Origin: Qipengyuania soli
GTDB lineage: Bacteria > Pseudomonadota > Alphaproteobacteria > Sphingomonadales > Sphingomonadaceae
Direction of reading: 5' to 3'
Assembly: GCF_015529805.1 (NCBI RefSeq)
Contig: NZ_CP064654.1
Location: 1,612,001-1,676,000 of the forward strand
DNA length: 64,000 nucleotides
The notes below the pieces were generated by a model. It had not been told where the DNA came from, searched no databases, and saw nothing but the letters and a program-made list of their open reading frames with translations. The position numbers were made by a program, and so were the translations under genes. Below, in pieces: positions 1 to 8,744 of this stretch (position 1 is the first letter of the stretch; each line of letters begins with the position of its first letter).

Positions 1-1107
1 CGCGCGCTTGAAGATGAGATCGTAGAGCTTGCCCTCGTCACCCGATCCTGCGCGGTCGCGGTTGAAGTCGGTCGGACGGATGGCTTCGTGCGCTTCCTGC
101 GCGTTCTTCGCCTTGGTCTTGTACATCCGCGGACTGTCGGGGAGCGCGTGGCCGCCGTAACGGTCGGCCACGGCCTTGCGGCAGGCGGCGATAGCGCTGC
201 CGTCCATGCTGACCCCGTCGGTACGCATATAGGTGATCGCGCCCGCTTCGTAGAGCGACTGCGCCAGGCGCATCGTGTGGCTGGCCGAGAATCCCAGCTT
301 GCGCGCCGCCTCTTGCTGCAGCGTGGAAGTGGTAAACGGCGGCGCCGGATTGCGCTTGAAGGGCTTGGTCTCGACCTCCTCGACCGTGAAATTCGACCCT
401 TCGACCGCCTTCTTCGCGGCCATGGCGCTGCCTTCGTTGCCGAGCGTCATCTTGTCGAGCTTGTCGCCGTCGAACTTGACGAGGCGCGCGTCGAACTCGG
501 TGCCGTCGTGCTGCAGCTTGGCGATGACCGACCAGTATTCCTCTGCACGGAAATGCTCGATCTCGATCTCGCGGTCGACGATCAGGCGCAGGGCGACCGA
601 CTGGACGCGGCCTGCGCTCTTGGCCCCGGGCAGGCGGCGCCACAATACCGGGCTCAGCGTGAAGCCGTAGAGATAATCCAGCGCGCGGCGCGCGAGATAG
701 GCGTCGATCAGCGGCTGGTCGAGCTCGCGCGGCGACTTCATGGCGTCGGTCACCGCCTGCTTGGTAATCGCATTGAAGGTCACCCGCTCGACCTTGTCGG
801 GCAGTGCCTTCCTCTTCTGCAGCAGTTCGCGAACGTGCCACGAAATCGCTTCGCCCTCGCGATCGGGGTCGGTAGCAAGGATCAGGCGGTCGGCCTTCTT
901 GGCGTTGTCGGCGATATCCTTGAAGCGGCTCTGCTTGTCGCGATAGAGCTCCCAGTCCATCGCGAAATCCTCGTCCGGACGAACGCTGCCGTCCTTGGGC
1001 GGCAGGTCGCGGACGTGCCCGTAGGAGGCCAGGACCTTGAAGTCCGAACCCAGGTATTTCTCGATAGTTTTCGCCTTGGCGGGCGATTCAACAATGACCA
1101 GTTGCAT
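1..1107 (-). CDS. topA: DNA topoisomerase I, N-terminal 369 residues (cut by window edge)
   Basis: Type IA topoisomerase that relaxes negative supercoils through a transient 5'-phosphotyrosine link to one strand. The protein begins MQLVIVESPAKAKTIEKYLG, the classic Toprim start. LATDPDREGEAISWH carries the metal-binding DxD/E of Toprim, and ITYMRTDG holds the catalytic tyrosine at about residue 293 (codon near 229-231). RPTD follows in the last visible part. The ATG at 1105-1107 matches the family's N-terminus exactly. The gene continues beyond position 1, so the C-terminal zinc-ribbon region is not visible. An alternating purine-pyrimidine tract lies 20-45 bp upstream of the start. Identification is secure; only the length is unknown. 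Confidence 0.97.
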   Translation of the reverse strand, partial: MQLVIVESPAKAKTIEKYLGSDFKVLASYGHVRDLPPKDGSVRPDEDFAMDWELYRDKQSRFKDIADNAKKADRLILATDPDREGEAISWHVRELLQKRKALPDKVERVTFNAITKQAVTDAMKSPRELDQPLIDAYLARRALDYLYGFTLSPVLWRRLPGAKSAGRVQSVALRLIVDREIEIEHFRAEEYWSVIAKLQHDGTEFDARLVKFDGDKLDKMTLGNEGSAMAAKKAVEGSNFTVEEVETKPFKRNPAPPFTTSTLQQEAARKLGFSASHTMRLAQSLYEAGAITYMRTDGVSMDGSAIAACRKAVADRYGGHALPDSPRMYKTKAKNAQEAHEAIRPTDFNRDRAGSGDEGKLYDLIFKRA

Positions 1108-1126
1108 GGGGTAAGATGCAGTCCCT

Positions 1127-1152
1127 TACGTGTGTACGTGTACGTACGCGCG
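1127..1152. other. Alternating purine-pyrimidine tract upstream of topA
   Basis: All 26 bases from 1127 to 1152 strictly alternate pyrimidine and purine, made of TG, TA and CG steps and ending in CGCGCG. Such tracts can adopt Z-DNA under negative supercoiling. It lies just upstream of the topA start on the topA promoter side. The alternation is seen directly; any role in sensing supercoiling is inference. Confidence 0.6.
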
Positions 1153-1178
1153 AAAATGGGGCCGGAGATTCGGGGGCG

Positions 1179-1541
1179 TCAAGCCGTGGAACGCACCATC
1201 TTCCGCCACGCCACTAGGAACAGCGCGAAGAGCAGAAGGTCGATCGCTCCGAAGATGCCGGTCATCACTTCGTTCTGCCCGGTGAGAGCGAAGGCAACCG
1301 CCGGAATACCGAAACACAGCTTTTCAAAGAAGGTCACCGGCATCAGCGGCTGGAAGCGGCGCGGGTCGCGGGCAATGACGAGGAATACACCCTGGAAGAC
1401 CAGTGCTGTGCCCGCAAAGCCGAGATGCGTCAGGTGCCACGGATCAGGCACGGGCTGGAAGTAAGCGAGAAGCAGGACGGGAATTCCGTAGATTGCGGCC
1501 CAGCGATAGACCCGGCTCGCGAACTGTTCCTCTGGCGTCAT
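1179..1541 (-). CDS. Small integral membrane protein, unknown function
   Basis: A 120-residue protein with about four hydrophobic segments: near residues 14-28 (AAIYGIPVLLLAYF), 40-55, 68-85 and 93-110. It ends in a short basic tail (WRKMVRSTA). The start at 1541 is chosen because GAGGGAGG stands seven to eight bases before that ATG; an in-frame start 48 bases further upstream has no comparable ribosome-binding site. It resembles no family I can name with confidence. It runs in the same direction as topA, but the 71-base gap gives no evidence of a shared function. Confidence 0.75.
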   Translation of the reverse strand: MTPEEQFASRVYRWAAIYGIPVLLLAYFQPVPDPWHLTHLGFAGTALVFQGVFLVIARDPRRFQPLMPVTFFEKLCFGIPAVAFALTGQNEVMTGIFGAIDLLLFALFLVAWRKMVRSTA

Positions 1542-1603
1542 ACGGCCTCCCTCGCGCGGGTTCTGCTTCGCAAAAGGTTCTGGGGTCAAGCTGCCAGAAT
1601 GGA

Positions 1604-1640
1604 ACGGGCCGCCCGTACAGGAGGTACGAAGGCGGCCCGT
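1604..1640. repeat. Long GC-rich inverted repeat (hairpin) in intergenic region
   Basis: ACGGGCCGCC at 1604-1613 is the exact reverse complement of 1631-1640. Inside it CGTAC (1614-1618) pairs with GTACG (1624-1628), leaving a five-base AGGAG loop and a two-base bulge, so about 15 paired bases in all. No T-run follows on either strand. It sits about 200 bases beyond the stop of the minus-strand gene ending at 1839 and upstream of the gene starting at 1541. It may be a transcription-ending or RNA-stabilising hairpin. The rest of 1542-1838 shows no gene. Confidence 0.55.
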
Positions 1641-1838
1641 CGCGAGAGCGCCGGGGGCGCGCCCGCTAATGAAACTTGCGATGGTTGCGACCGGGTTGCG
1701 CGATAGCGGGGGGCCTCAGCGCGGCGCCCTGTTGCGCCTGCGAAGGCGATTCGCATTGCATGAACGCGTCACAATGCCGTCATTTGTGTCGAATTCTTAC
1801 AATTGTCCCAGATCGGGACTTTTGACGGTGAGGTCAGT

Positions 1839-2471
1839 CTAATCTTTCGTCACAAGGTCGAATGCAGCTACGCTGAGGACGGCATACCATGCCGATGCCA
1901 AAGACAATGTTGTGTTCCAAATGATGGAAGCAATGACGTAATTGCTCCAACTGACCCACTCATAGAACTGGTAGACTGCAAGTCCCAGACCGATGGTCAC
2001 GAGGAAGCAAAGCGTCGGACCGACCATTCCCCACGCAAGATCGCGCTGAATTGCCTCAGTGCGGCTCCATGCCCACCGCATCGAATTTCCCACCCCATAA
2101 TCGGAGACCAGCGCGCGCGACCAAGCGGGACTCCAGCGCATCAGCAAGTAAAGTCCCGGGATGACGAGCACCATGAGAGCCAGACCAACCAGGATGGAAA
2201 TGGTGAATCCCACAGCAAAATAGGTACCCACGCCGGTCTTACGCCCGCCTGCCAAAAACCCCCCGGTTTGCATGAGCTTGAGAAAGAGAAGGTATCCCAG
2301 TGCCCAAGCAAGCATGTTCAAGATTAAGGCAAGACTGTCGATCTCGGGCGCGAAAGTATCGACGAGGACATACGGCACGGTAACGAGGATCAGATAGCCG
2401 ATCAGCCAGGGAAACGACTTCGAAACGAGCTGCGACATGGCTTGCCTGAGCTCCGAGTATGGTGCGCCCAC
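1839..2471 (-). CDS. Integral membrane protein, unknown function
   Basis: A 210-residue, strongly hydrophobic protein with about five or six membrane segments (for example WLIGYLILVTVPYVLV near 22-37, ALILNMLAWALGYLLFL near 48-64, ISILVGLALMVLVIPGLYLLM near 91-111). It has the general look of the YciC/DUF975 type of bacterial membrane proteins, with a central GLYLLMRW-like stretch, but I cannot assign it firmly. The GTG at 2471 follows GGGGGAGG with six bases between, so it is preferred over a later ATG at residue 12. It lies 14 bases after dprA on the same strand and could be co-transcribed with plsY-dprA. Confidence 0.75.
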   Translation of the reverse strand: MGAPYSELRQAMSQLVSKSFPWLIGYLILVTVPYVLVDTFAPEIDSLALILNMLAWALGYLLFLKLMQTGGFLAGGRKTGVGTYFAVGFTISILVGLALMVLVIPGLYLLMRWSPAWSRALVSDYGVGNSMRWAWSRTEAIQRDLAWGMVGPTLCFLVTIGLGLAVYQFYEWVSWSNYVIASIIWNTTLSLASAWYAVLSVAAFDLVTKD

Positions 2472-2485
2472 CTATCGCCTCCCCC

Positions 2486-3595
2486 TTAGGATACCAGGCT
2501 TACCCGTCCGCCCGCATGACGCTCGAGACGACCGGCAATCTCCAGTTCCAGCAGCGCCAGTTGGACTGCCGCAGCGCCTTCTCCGGACTGCCGGATAAGC
2601 TCGTCAACTCCTACCGGTGCAGTGGTTAGAAGATCCGCTATCCGAGCAGGTTCGGTCGACGCCAATTCCGCGTGTGAATACCACTCGGCCGAAAGAGGCT
2701 CGCGGAAGTGCGAGCGCGGATTACCCTCGAAGCCGGACAGCAGTTCGACGACATCCTCGGGCGAGTTCACCAGCACAGCGCCTTCGCGGATCAGGTGGTT
2801 GCAGCCGTGGCTGCGCGGTTCCAGCGGACTACCGGGTATGGCCATCACCTCGCGTCCTGCCTCCCCGGCGAGCCGTGCAGTGATCAACGAACCGGATTTC
2901 ACCGCCGCTTCGACCACCAGCGTGCCGAGCGACAGTCCGGCAATGATGCGGTTGCGGCTGGGGAAGTGGCTGCCGCGCGGTTCGGTACCGGGGGGCTGTT
3001 CGGCGACCAGCAGGCCCTCTTCCGCAATCCGTTCCTGTAGCGCCGCGTGCTGCGGGGGGTAGGCGATGTCGATCCCGCTGGCGATCACGCCCACGGTGCG
3101 CGGGAAAGCGCCCTCATGTGCGGCTCCGTCGATGCCTCGGGCAAGACCCGATACGACCGTAAAGCCCGCTTCCGCCAGCGCCGCGCCGAAATCCCGGGCC
3201 AGCTTGACTGCCGCCGCGCTCGAATTGCGGGCACCGACCAAGGCGACACAAGGCTGGTCGAGCAGCGAGACATCCCCGCGCCAAGTCAGGATCGGCGGCG
3301 CGCCGTCGATCTCCCCCAGCAGAGCGGGATAGGAAGGCTGGTCGTGAAACAGGTATTTTGCGCCCGCCGCGCGCACCGCCTCGACTTCGCGCTCGATCGT
3401 TTCGACCCTGGCGGGACGATACTGCCGCCCTCCCCGCGCCGAAAGCTCCGGCAACGCGTCGATCACCGTACCGGCATTGCCGAATCGCTGCAGCAACATG
3501 GCGTAGCTGACCGGCCCGATATTGGGCGAGCGCAACAGGCGGATGCGCGCAAACGCCTCCTCCTGCGTCAGTACCGGATGCGCCGGAGCGTTCAC
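2486..3595 (-). CDS. dprA: DNA processing protein DprA
   Basis: DprA binds incoming single-stranded DNA during natural transformation and loads RecA. The 369-residue protein has the family's three parts: an N-terminal helical region (residues 1-90), the Rossmann-like DprA core with GARNSS, SGLARGID and FPSRNRIIAGLS signatures (about 110-290), and a C-terminal winged-helix DML1-like domain (about 310-369). The GTG start at 3595 overlaps the TGA of plsY (GTGA, four bases), so the two genes are translationally coupled. Length and motifs are typical. No other competence gene is visible in the window. Confidence 0.95.
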   Translation of the reverse strand: MNAPAHPVLTQEEAFARIRLLRSPNIGPVSYAMLLQRFGNAGTVIDALPELSARGGRQYRPARVETIEREVEAVRAAGAKYLFHDQPSYPALLGEIDGAPPILTWRGDVSLLDQPCVALVGARNSSAAAVKLARDFGAALAEAGFTVVSGLARGIDGAAHEGAFPRTVGVIASGIDIAYPPQHAALQERIAEEGLLVAEQPPGTEPRGSHFPSRNRIIAGLSLGTLVVEAAVKSGSLITARLAGEAGREVMAIPGSPLEPRSHGCNHLIREGAVLVNSPEDVVELLSGFEGNPRSHFREPLSAEWYSHAELASTEPARIADLLTTAPVGVDELIRQSGEGAAAVQLALLELEIAGRLERHAGGRVSLVS

Positions 3596-4194
3596 TCTTC
3601 GGGCTTGGCCTTCGATCCGCCGACCCTGGGTTCGGTGCCTGCCATCAGCCGCTTGATGTTTTCACGATGCAGCCAGATCACCAACACGGCGATGATCGCC
3701 ATTACCTTGGCAAAGGTTGGCTGGCCGATGAGGAATGCGGCAATCGCGGCTGCAACCACCGCGCTCATGCCCGCGAGCGAACTGATGCGGGTAATCGCCA
3801 GCATTCCGATCCACACCACGGCGTAGGTCAGTCCGAGCGGCACGGCGAGGCCAAAGGATACGCCGGCATTGGTCGCCACGCCCTTGCCACCCTTGAAGCC
3901 CAGCCACACGGGGAAGCAATGGCCGAGTACGGCGAACAGCGCGGTCCAGCCCATGTCCTCCCAGAACAATTGCCTGGCGATGAGGACAGGGATCAGCCCC
4001 TTGGCAAGGTCGAGCAGCAATGTCGCGGCAGCCAGCCCCTTGCTGCCTGTGCGCAGCACGTTGGTCGCGCCGATGTTACCGCTGCCGATCGAGCGGATGT
4101 CGCCCTTCCCGCCCAGTTTGGCGATGATCAAGCCGAAGGGGATCGAGCCGAAGGCATAGCCGAGCAGCGCGGCATAAAGCGTCGTGATGGTCAT
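3592..4194 (-). CDS. plsY: Glycerol-3-phosphate acyltransferase PlsY
   Basis: PlsY transfers the acyl group of acyl-phosphate to glycerol-3-phosphate, the first step of phospholipid synthesis in the inner membrane. The 200-residue protein has the three conserved loops: GSIPFGL with GSGNIGATN, the phosphate-loop GFKGGKGVAT, and the C-terminal HRENIKRL. Five membrane segments are evident. The ATG at 4194 gives the usual N-terminus (MTITTLYAALLGYAFGS); a GTG at 4206, close after GGGGTGA, would add four residues and cannot be excluded. The coupled plsY-dprA arrangement is common in alphaproteobacteria. Confidence 0.95.
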   Translation of the reverse strand: MTITTLYAALLGYAFGSIPFGLIIAKLGGKGDIRSIGSGNIGATNVLRTGSKGLAAATLLLDLAKGLIPVLIARQLFWEDMGWTALFAVLGHCFPVWLGFKGGKGVATNAGVSFGLAVPLGLTYAVVWIGMLAITRISSLAGMSAVVAAAIAAFLIGQPTFAKVMAIIAVLVIWLHRENIKRLMAGTEPRVGGSKAKPEE

Positions 4195-4322
4195 GTCAGT
4201 CAGCACAATTCACCCCGCATTTTCCGCGCAAGCTTGCTGAATGCCCGCACTTTCTACTAGCGCAGCATCTAGAGTGATCCGGTGCAGTTCGACAAGCACC
4301 GGCACGGTGGAAAAGGACCGTT

Positions 4323-5117
4323 GTGAACGCATCCGCACCAATCCTGCTGTTCGATTCCGGCGTCGGCGGGCTGACCGTGCTGGCCGAGGTGCGGAAAGCC
4401 CTGCCCGACGCGCCGGTCATCTATGCCGCCGACATGGCCGGCCTGCCCTATGGCACCAAAAGCGAGGCGGAAATCGCCGCGCGCGTTGCCGGTCTGCTCG
4501 GGCGCATGGCCGAACGGTGGCAACCGCGCCTGATCTGCATCGCCTGCAATACGGCCAGCACCATTGCGCTCGGCATGGTGCGCGACGTGCTCGAAATCCC
4601 CATCGTCGGAACGGTTCCGGCCATCAAGCCCGCCGCTTCATTGACGACGACCGGTACCTTCGGCCTGCTCGGGACCGAGGCGACCATTCGCCAGGCCTAT
4701 GTCGACAATCTCGAGCGCGAGTTTGCGGGCGGCAAGCGCTTGCTGCGCCACGGCGCGAACGGACTTGTCCCGTTGGCCGAAGCCAAGCTGCGCGGCGAGG
4801 ACGTTAGCGTCGAAGCAGTGGCTCGCGAAATTGCGGGGCTGCTATCGCTGGACGGCGCGGATTCGATCGACACGCTGGTCCTCGCGTGCACGCACTTCCC
4901 GCTGCTCGAGGACGAATTGAGGCAGGCAATCGGCCGTGACGTAAGGTTCGTTCACGGGGCCGAGGGCATCGCCCGGCGTGTCGCCTATCTCACCCAAGGC
5001 CAGTCGTTCGAGCGGGATGGTCCGGACAGGGCCGTGACCACCGGTGACCTTGCCGATTTCCATCGCCTCGCGTCGACCTTCGCCCGGTACGGTATCGAGC
5101 GGCTGGAGAAGTTCTAG
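4323..5117 (+). CDS. murI: Glutamate racemase MurI
   Basis: MurI makes D-glutamate for peptidoglycan from L-glutamate, without cofactor, in the cytosol. The 264-residue protein begins with the FDSGVGGL motif (about residues 10-17) and carries both catalytic cysteines in their standard settings: C75 in CIACNTAST and C189 in LACTHFPLL. D11, S12 and H191 are also present. The start is GTG at 4323. It stands divergent from plsY across 128 bases, which must hold both promoters. It is followed four bases later by the unknown gene at 5122. Confidence 0.96.
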   Translation: MNASAPILLFDSGVGGLTVLAEVRKALPDAPVIYAADMAGLPYGTKSEAEIAARVAGLLGRMAERWQPRLICIACNTASTIALGMVRDVLEIPIVGTVPAIKPAASLTTTGTFGLLGTEATIRQAYVDNLEREFAGGKRLLRHGANGLVPLAEAKLRGEDVSVEAVAREIAGLLSLDGADSIDTLVLACTHFPLLEDELRQAIGRDVRFVHGAEGIARRVAYLTQGQSFERDGPDRAVTTGDLADFHRLASTFARYGIERLEKF

Positions 5118-5121
5118 GGCA

Positions 5122-5598
5122 ATGGCGGAAGATCGCGTCACGCTCGCGGAACGCAGCCTGCAGCGGCTGGCAGACGAGCGTGGCGACGTGACCGGTGAAA
5201 TGATCGACGCCTATTATCGCCGGCATCCCGACGCCCGCGCCTCGTTCGAGCACCATGGCCTCGGACATACGCACGAGCTCGAAGCGCGAATGGCGACGGA
5301 GGCGCTCTTCCTGCTCCTGCAATGGGTCGAATCCCCGCCCACAGCACGGATCGATCATGGGACGGCAATAGTCCATCACAACGACACCATGCTGATCCCT
5401 CCGCGCTGGTACCTTGGCCTGGTCGACGCCGCGCTGGAGATCCTTTTCGAGACGATACCGGCTGATTGCGACGACGAGAGGGAGATGTGGCTGGAGGTCA
5501 GGCAGGAATTCGCATCTTTCGTCGAAAGCCTGCGACAGGACTTCTTCCGCAGCGACGGCGGGGCACCCCTTCCCGACTTCCGCCCGCCTAATACTTAA
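5122..5598 (+). CDS. Hypothetical 158-residue helical protein between murI and hemA
   Basis: A soluble, mostly helical protein rich in acidic residues and histidines (ASFEHHGLGHTHELEARM near 34-51; ILFETIPADCDDEREMWLEV near 108-127; SLRQDFFRS near the end). The ATG at 5122 lies four bases after the murI stop and gives a compact protein; an earlier in-frame ATG lies well inside murI and is rejected. The helical pattern with several His and Trp residues is compatible with a globin-like fold, but no heme ligand can be assigned from sequence alone. Its place before hemA is suggestive only. Function unknown. Confidence 0.75.
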   Translation: MAEDRVTLAERSLQRLADERGDVTGEMIDAYYRRHPDARASFEHHGLGHTHELEARMATEALFLLLQWVESPPTARIDHGTAIVHHNDTMLIPPRWYLGLVDAALEILFETIPADCDDEREMWLEVRQEFASFVESLRQDFFRSDGGAPLPDFRPPNT

Positions 5599-5700
5599 GA
5601 ACCATTCGCAAAGATCGCGGTGGAATTCCGCGGTTTTCCGCCCTATGGGCAGAGCCATTCCAGGCCGCGGACGGGCGGTGTTGAGACGGGCGGACCCCGC

Positions 5701-6921
5701 GTGAACTACGACCAGATTTTCGACCAGGCTATCGACCGCCTTCACGAGGAAGGCCGCTATCGCGTCTTCATCGATATCCTGCGCAACAAGGGCGCGTTCC
5801 CGAACGCACGCTGCTTCGCCGGACACAACGGGCCCAAGCCGGTCACCGTCTGGTGTTCGAACGACTATCTCGCCATGGGCCAGCACCCCAAGGTCATCGC
5901 TGCCATGGAAGAGGCGCTGCATGACGTCGGTGCGGGTTCGGGCGGCACGCGCAACATCGGCGGCAATACGCACTACCACATCCAGCTCGAGCAGGAACTG
6001 GCCGATCTTCACGGCAAGGAAGGCGCGCTGCTGTTCACCAGCGGCTATGTCTCGAACGATGCGACGCTCTCGACGCTCGCCAAGCTGCTGCCGGGCTGTG
6101 TCATCTTCTCGGACGAGCTCAACCACGCCAGCATGATCGCCGGCATCCGCAACGCGGGTTGCGAGAAGCGGGTGTGGCGCCACAACGATGTCGAGCATCT
6201 CGAAGAACTGCTCGCCGCCGAGGACCCGGATACGCCCAAGCTGATCGCATTCGAGAGCGTCTATTCGATGGACGGCGACGTTGCCCCGATCCACGCGATC
6301 TGCGACCTCGCCGAGAAGTACAATGCGCTGACCTACATCGACGAGGTCCACGCGGTCGGCATGTACGGCAAGCGTGGTGGCGGCATTTCGGAGCGTGACG
6401 AGGCCGCGCACCGCATCGACATTATCGAAGGCACGCTGGGCAAGGCGTTCGGCGTAATGGGTGGCTACATCGCTGCCGACACCCGCATCATCGACTGCAT
6501 CCGCAGCTATGCCCCGGGCTTCATCTTCACAACCTCGCTCTCCCCGGTGCTGGTCGCAGGCGTGCTCGCCGCAGTCCGCCACCTCAAGTCCTCGAGCGAG
6601 GAACGCGACGGCCAGCAGGCCGCAGCCGCCACCCTCAAGCAGAAAATGCGCGATGCGGGCCTGCCGGTGATGGACAGCGTCACGCACATCGTCCCCGTCA
6701 TGGTTGGCGATCCGGTACGCGCCAAGAAGATCAGCGACATCCTGCTCGCCGAATACGGCGTCTATGTGCAGCCGATCAATTTCCCGACCGTGCCGCGTGG
6801 AACCGAGCGCCTGCGCTTCACCCCCGGCCCTGCCCACACGCCGCCGATGATGGACGAACTCGTCGCCGCGCTGGTCGAAATCTGGGGCCGCGTCGAACTG
6901 CAGCTGCAGAAGGCGGCGTGA
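5701..6921 (+). CDS. hemA: 5-aminolevulinate synthase
   Basis: Condenses glycine and succinyl-CoA to 5-aminolevulinate, the first step of heme synthesis in alphaproteobacteria; a PLP enzyme of the alpha-oxoamine synthase family. With the GTG start at 5701 it is 406 residues long, and the PLP lysine in EGTLGKAFG falls at 248, the position known from Rhodobacter capsulatus. [27 protein letters not shown] and [12 protein letters not shown] are all intact. An upstream in-frame start at 5620 would add 27 residues unlike the family. The stop overlaps the next gene's GTG by four bases. Confidence 0.96.
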   Translation: MNYDQIFDQAIDRLHEEGRYRVFIDILRNKGAFPNARCFAGHNGPKPVTVWCSNDYLAMGQHPKVIAAMEEALHDVGAGSGGTRNIGGNTHYHIQLEQELADLHGKEGALLFTSGYVSNDATLSTLAKLLPGCVIFSDELNHASMIAGIRNAGCEKRVWRHNDVEHLEELLAAEDPDTPKLIAFESVYSMDGDVAPIHAICDLAEKYNALTYIDEVHAVGMYGKRGGGISERDEAAHRIDIIEGTLGKAFGVMGGYIAADTRIIDCIRSYAPGFIFTTSLSPVLVAGVLAAVRHLKSSSEERDGQQAAAATLKQKMRDAGLPVMDSVTHIVPVMVGDPVRAKKISDILLAEYGVYVQPINFPTVPRGTERLRFTPGPAHTPPMMDELVAALVEIWGRVELQLQKAA

Positions 6922-7373
6922 AGCTCCTGACATTGGCGCTGCCGGTCCTGGTGCTGGCAGCTCCCCTCGCAGCAAACGATGACCCAAAGCTGGCACTCGC
7001 ACGCGAGATCGCCGGCCATTCGCTGCTGGCGACGCTGGGCCCGCTGCAGACCGCTGCAGAGGTCGAGCAAATCATTGCCGATGCGCCCGATCTTACTGCT
7101 CAGGAACAGGATGACTTGCGCACCATCGGACGCGAGAAGGCAGAAGAGATCGGCAAGCGCGCGATCGAGGCTGAAGCGCAGGCGATGGCAGCAATGCTGA
7201 CACTCGAAGATCTCGATGCCATCGCCAGTTTCGAACGCTCGCCCGCAGCAGCGCATCGCCGCGAGATCATGCCGATGATCGTCGGTTCGATCATGCAGGA
7301 ACTTGCAGGGCTCGACTACAAGGGCGAGGTACGCGCGGCCTTCTGCGAACAGTCCGGCAAGCTCTGCGAGTGA
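6918..7373 (+). CDS. Exported small protein, DUF2059-like
   Basis: A 151-residue protein with a Sec signal peptide (hydrophobic residues 3-15, likely cleavage after LAA near residue 19). The mature part is helical: a repeated acidic/alanine-rich segment ([20 protein letters not shown]) is followed by [17 protein letters not shown] and a C-terminal two-cysteine tail (CEQSGKLCE). The TLEDL-A-FY-like centre recalls DUF2059 periplasmic proteins, but the match is by eye. The start is GTG in a GTGA overlap with the hemA stop, so it is translationally coupled to hemA. Function unknown. Confidence 0.7.
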   Translation: MKLLTLALPVLVLAAPLAANDDPKLALAREIAGHSLLATLGPLQTAAEVEQIIADAPDLTAQEQDDLRTIGREKAEEIGKRAIEAEAQAMAAMLTLEDLDAIASFERSPAAAHRREIMPMIVGSIMQELAGLDYKGEVRAAFCEQSGKLCE

Positions 7374-7421
7374 CGTTCGCCGAGGGGTGTAACCGGCCTT
7401 GCTCAGTCCTATCTAACCGCG

Positions 7422-8609
7422 ATGTTCGGTAGGAACGCTACGACTTTTCGCGAAAATGCGCCCTTGCTCGGGGTGGTCGCCCTCTTGTTGGCGACCTTTG
7501 CGCTGCTCGCCATGTTCGGGCATCCAGATGCGACGGCGAAAATAGAGCGCGAACGGTCCGAAACCAGCCTTATCGAAACACTGCCCGCAACCGGCGATGA
7601 CGTCGGCACCATCGTCTCGGACCTCGCCCCTGACGATGCCAAGGCGCGAAACGAGTCCGTGCCTTTCGCCGACGACGCGCCGCCGCCTGCCAAACCGTTC
7701 ACGTTTCGCGGCAACGGAATCGACCGCCAACGGGCGCGTGACTGCCTTGCCCTCGCCGCCATGGCCGAGGCAGGTAGCGGCGACGAGGACCAACGCGCCG
7801 TGATGCAAGTCGTCCTCAACCGTGTACGACACCCAGCCTTTGCGAAGACCGTCTGCGGGGTCGTGTTCGAAGGCTCCGAGCGCCCCACAGGCTGCCAGTT
7901 CACCTTCACCTGCGACGGATCGCTCGACCGGACCTATTCCGACGCCATGTGGCGCTCGGCGCGCGAACGGGCGCAGGAGGCCTTGGGTGGTTACGTGGAT
8001 GCGAAGGTTGGCAGCGCCACCCACTACCATGCGAATTATGTCTATCCCTACTGGTCCGGTTCGCTCGACAAGATCGCCGAAGTCGGACCTCACCTCTTCT
8101 TCCGCTGGCGCGGCGCATGGGGGATGCCGCAGGCGCTTTCGGCACGTTACAGCGGCGGCGAGCCGGACCCCCTGGCGCTCCGGGAAACCGCACAGGAAGT
8201 CGAACGCCCAGAAGACCTGCTACCCCGTCTGGCGCAACAGGGCACGGCAGTTCGAAGCATCACGGCTTCGGATATCCCGCGCGACCCGAGTTTGGCTGTA
8301 ACGAGGCCGAGTACCCCCGATTCGCCTGCTCCCGGAGTACATTTTGTGCTGGTGTCAGGCGGAGATGCGCCGGGTGCACTGGTCGAGAAGGCGCGCACGC
8401 TTTGCCCGGGCGACCGCTATTGCCAGGTCTATGGCTGGGATGATGCAACCGCAATTCCCGCGCGATTGCCCCTGGGCGAAGATGCGCGCAGAGCCTTGCG
8501 TTTCAGTTACTTGCCCGCACGTTCAGGCAATCCGGAAGTCGTCTATTTCGACTGCAGGGTCTTTATTGCTCTTGAAAGCGGGGCCTGTTTGCCAAGAGCG
8601 ATCCGTTGA
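7422..8609 (+). CDS. SleB-type cell wall hydrolase, membrane anchored
   Basis: The protein has 395 residues. An N-terminal membrane anchor (about 15-32) is followed by an acidic linker and a SleB/Hydrolase_2 domain (about 103-230) related to spore cortex-lytic enzymes, which cleave peptidoglycan glycan strands. The signatures are LALAAMAEAGSG with the expected catalytic Glu at 116, VMQVVLNRVRHPAFAKTVCGVVFEGS, CQFTFTCDGS and ATHYHANYVYPYW. A C-terminal region (about 260-395) holds a separate alpha/beta domain of unknown role, with cysteines in CPGDRYCQVYGWDD. The protein is expected in the periplasm. It stands 48 bases after the previous gene with no clear terminator between. Confidence 0.87.
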   Translation: MFGRNATTFRENAPLLGVVALLLATFALLAMFGHPDATAKIERERSETSLIETLPATGDDVGTIVSDLAPDDAKARNESVPFADDAPPPAKPFTFRGNGIDRQRARDCLALAAMAEAGSGDEDQRAVMQVVLNRVRHPAFAKTVCGVVFEGSERPTGCQFTFTCDGSLDRTYSDAMWRSARERAQEALGGYVDAKVGSATHYHANYVYPYWSGSLDKIAEVGPHLFFRWRGAWGMPQALSARYSGGEPDPLALRETAQEVERPEDLLPRLAQQGTAVRSITASDIPRDPSLAVTRPSTPDSPAPGVHFVLVSGGDAPGALVEKARTLCPGDRYCQVYGWDDATAIPARLPLGEDARRALRFSYLPARSGNPEVVYFDCRVFIALESGACLPRAIR

Positions 8610-8744
8610 TCACTCAACCTCTACTGCGCATTTTTCCGCAACTACTTCCGGCACAATAGCGACCACAGTTGCACGACATTCAAGAATCCGCGACGTCGTT
8701 CTGGAAGGGCGGACGGGACTGCCCATCAGGAAGGGGTCGTCTCC

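Noticed and set aside
4990..7002. A 670-codon open frame on the minus strand opposite hemA
   Set aside because: It lies opposite murI and hemA, both with full family motifs, and its product is Arg/Asp/His-rich with no domain. It arises from GC-rich codon use.
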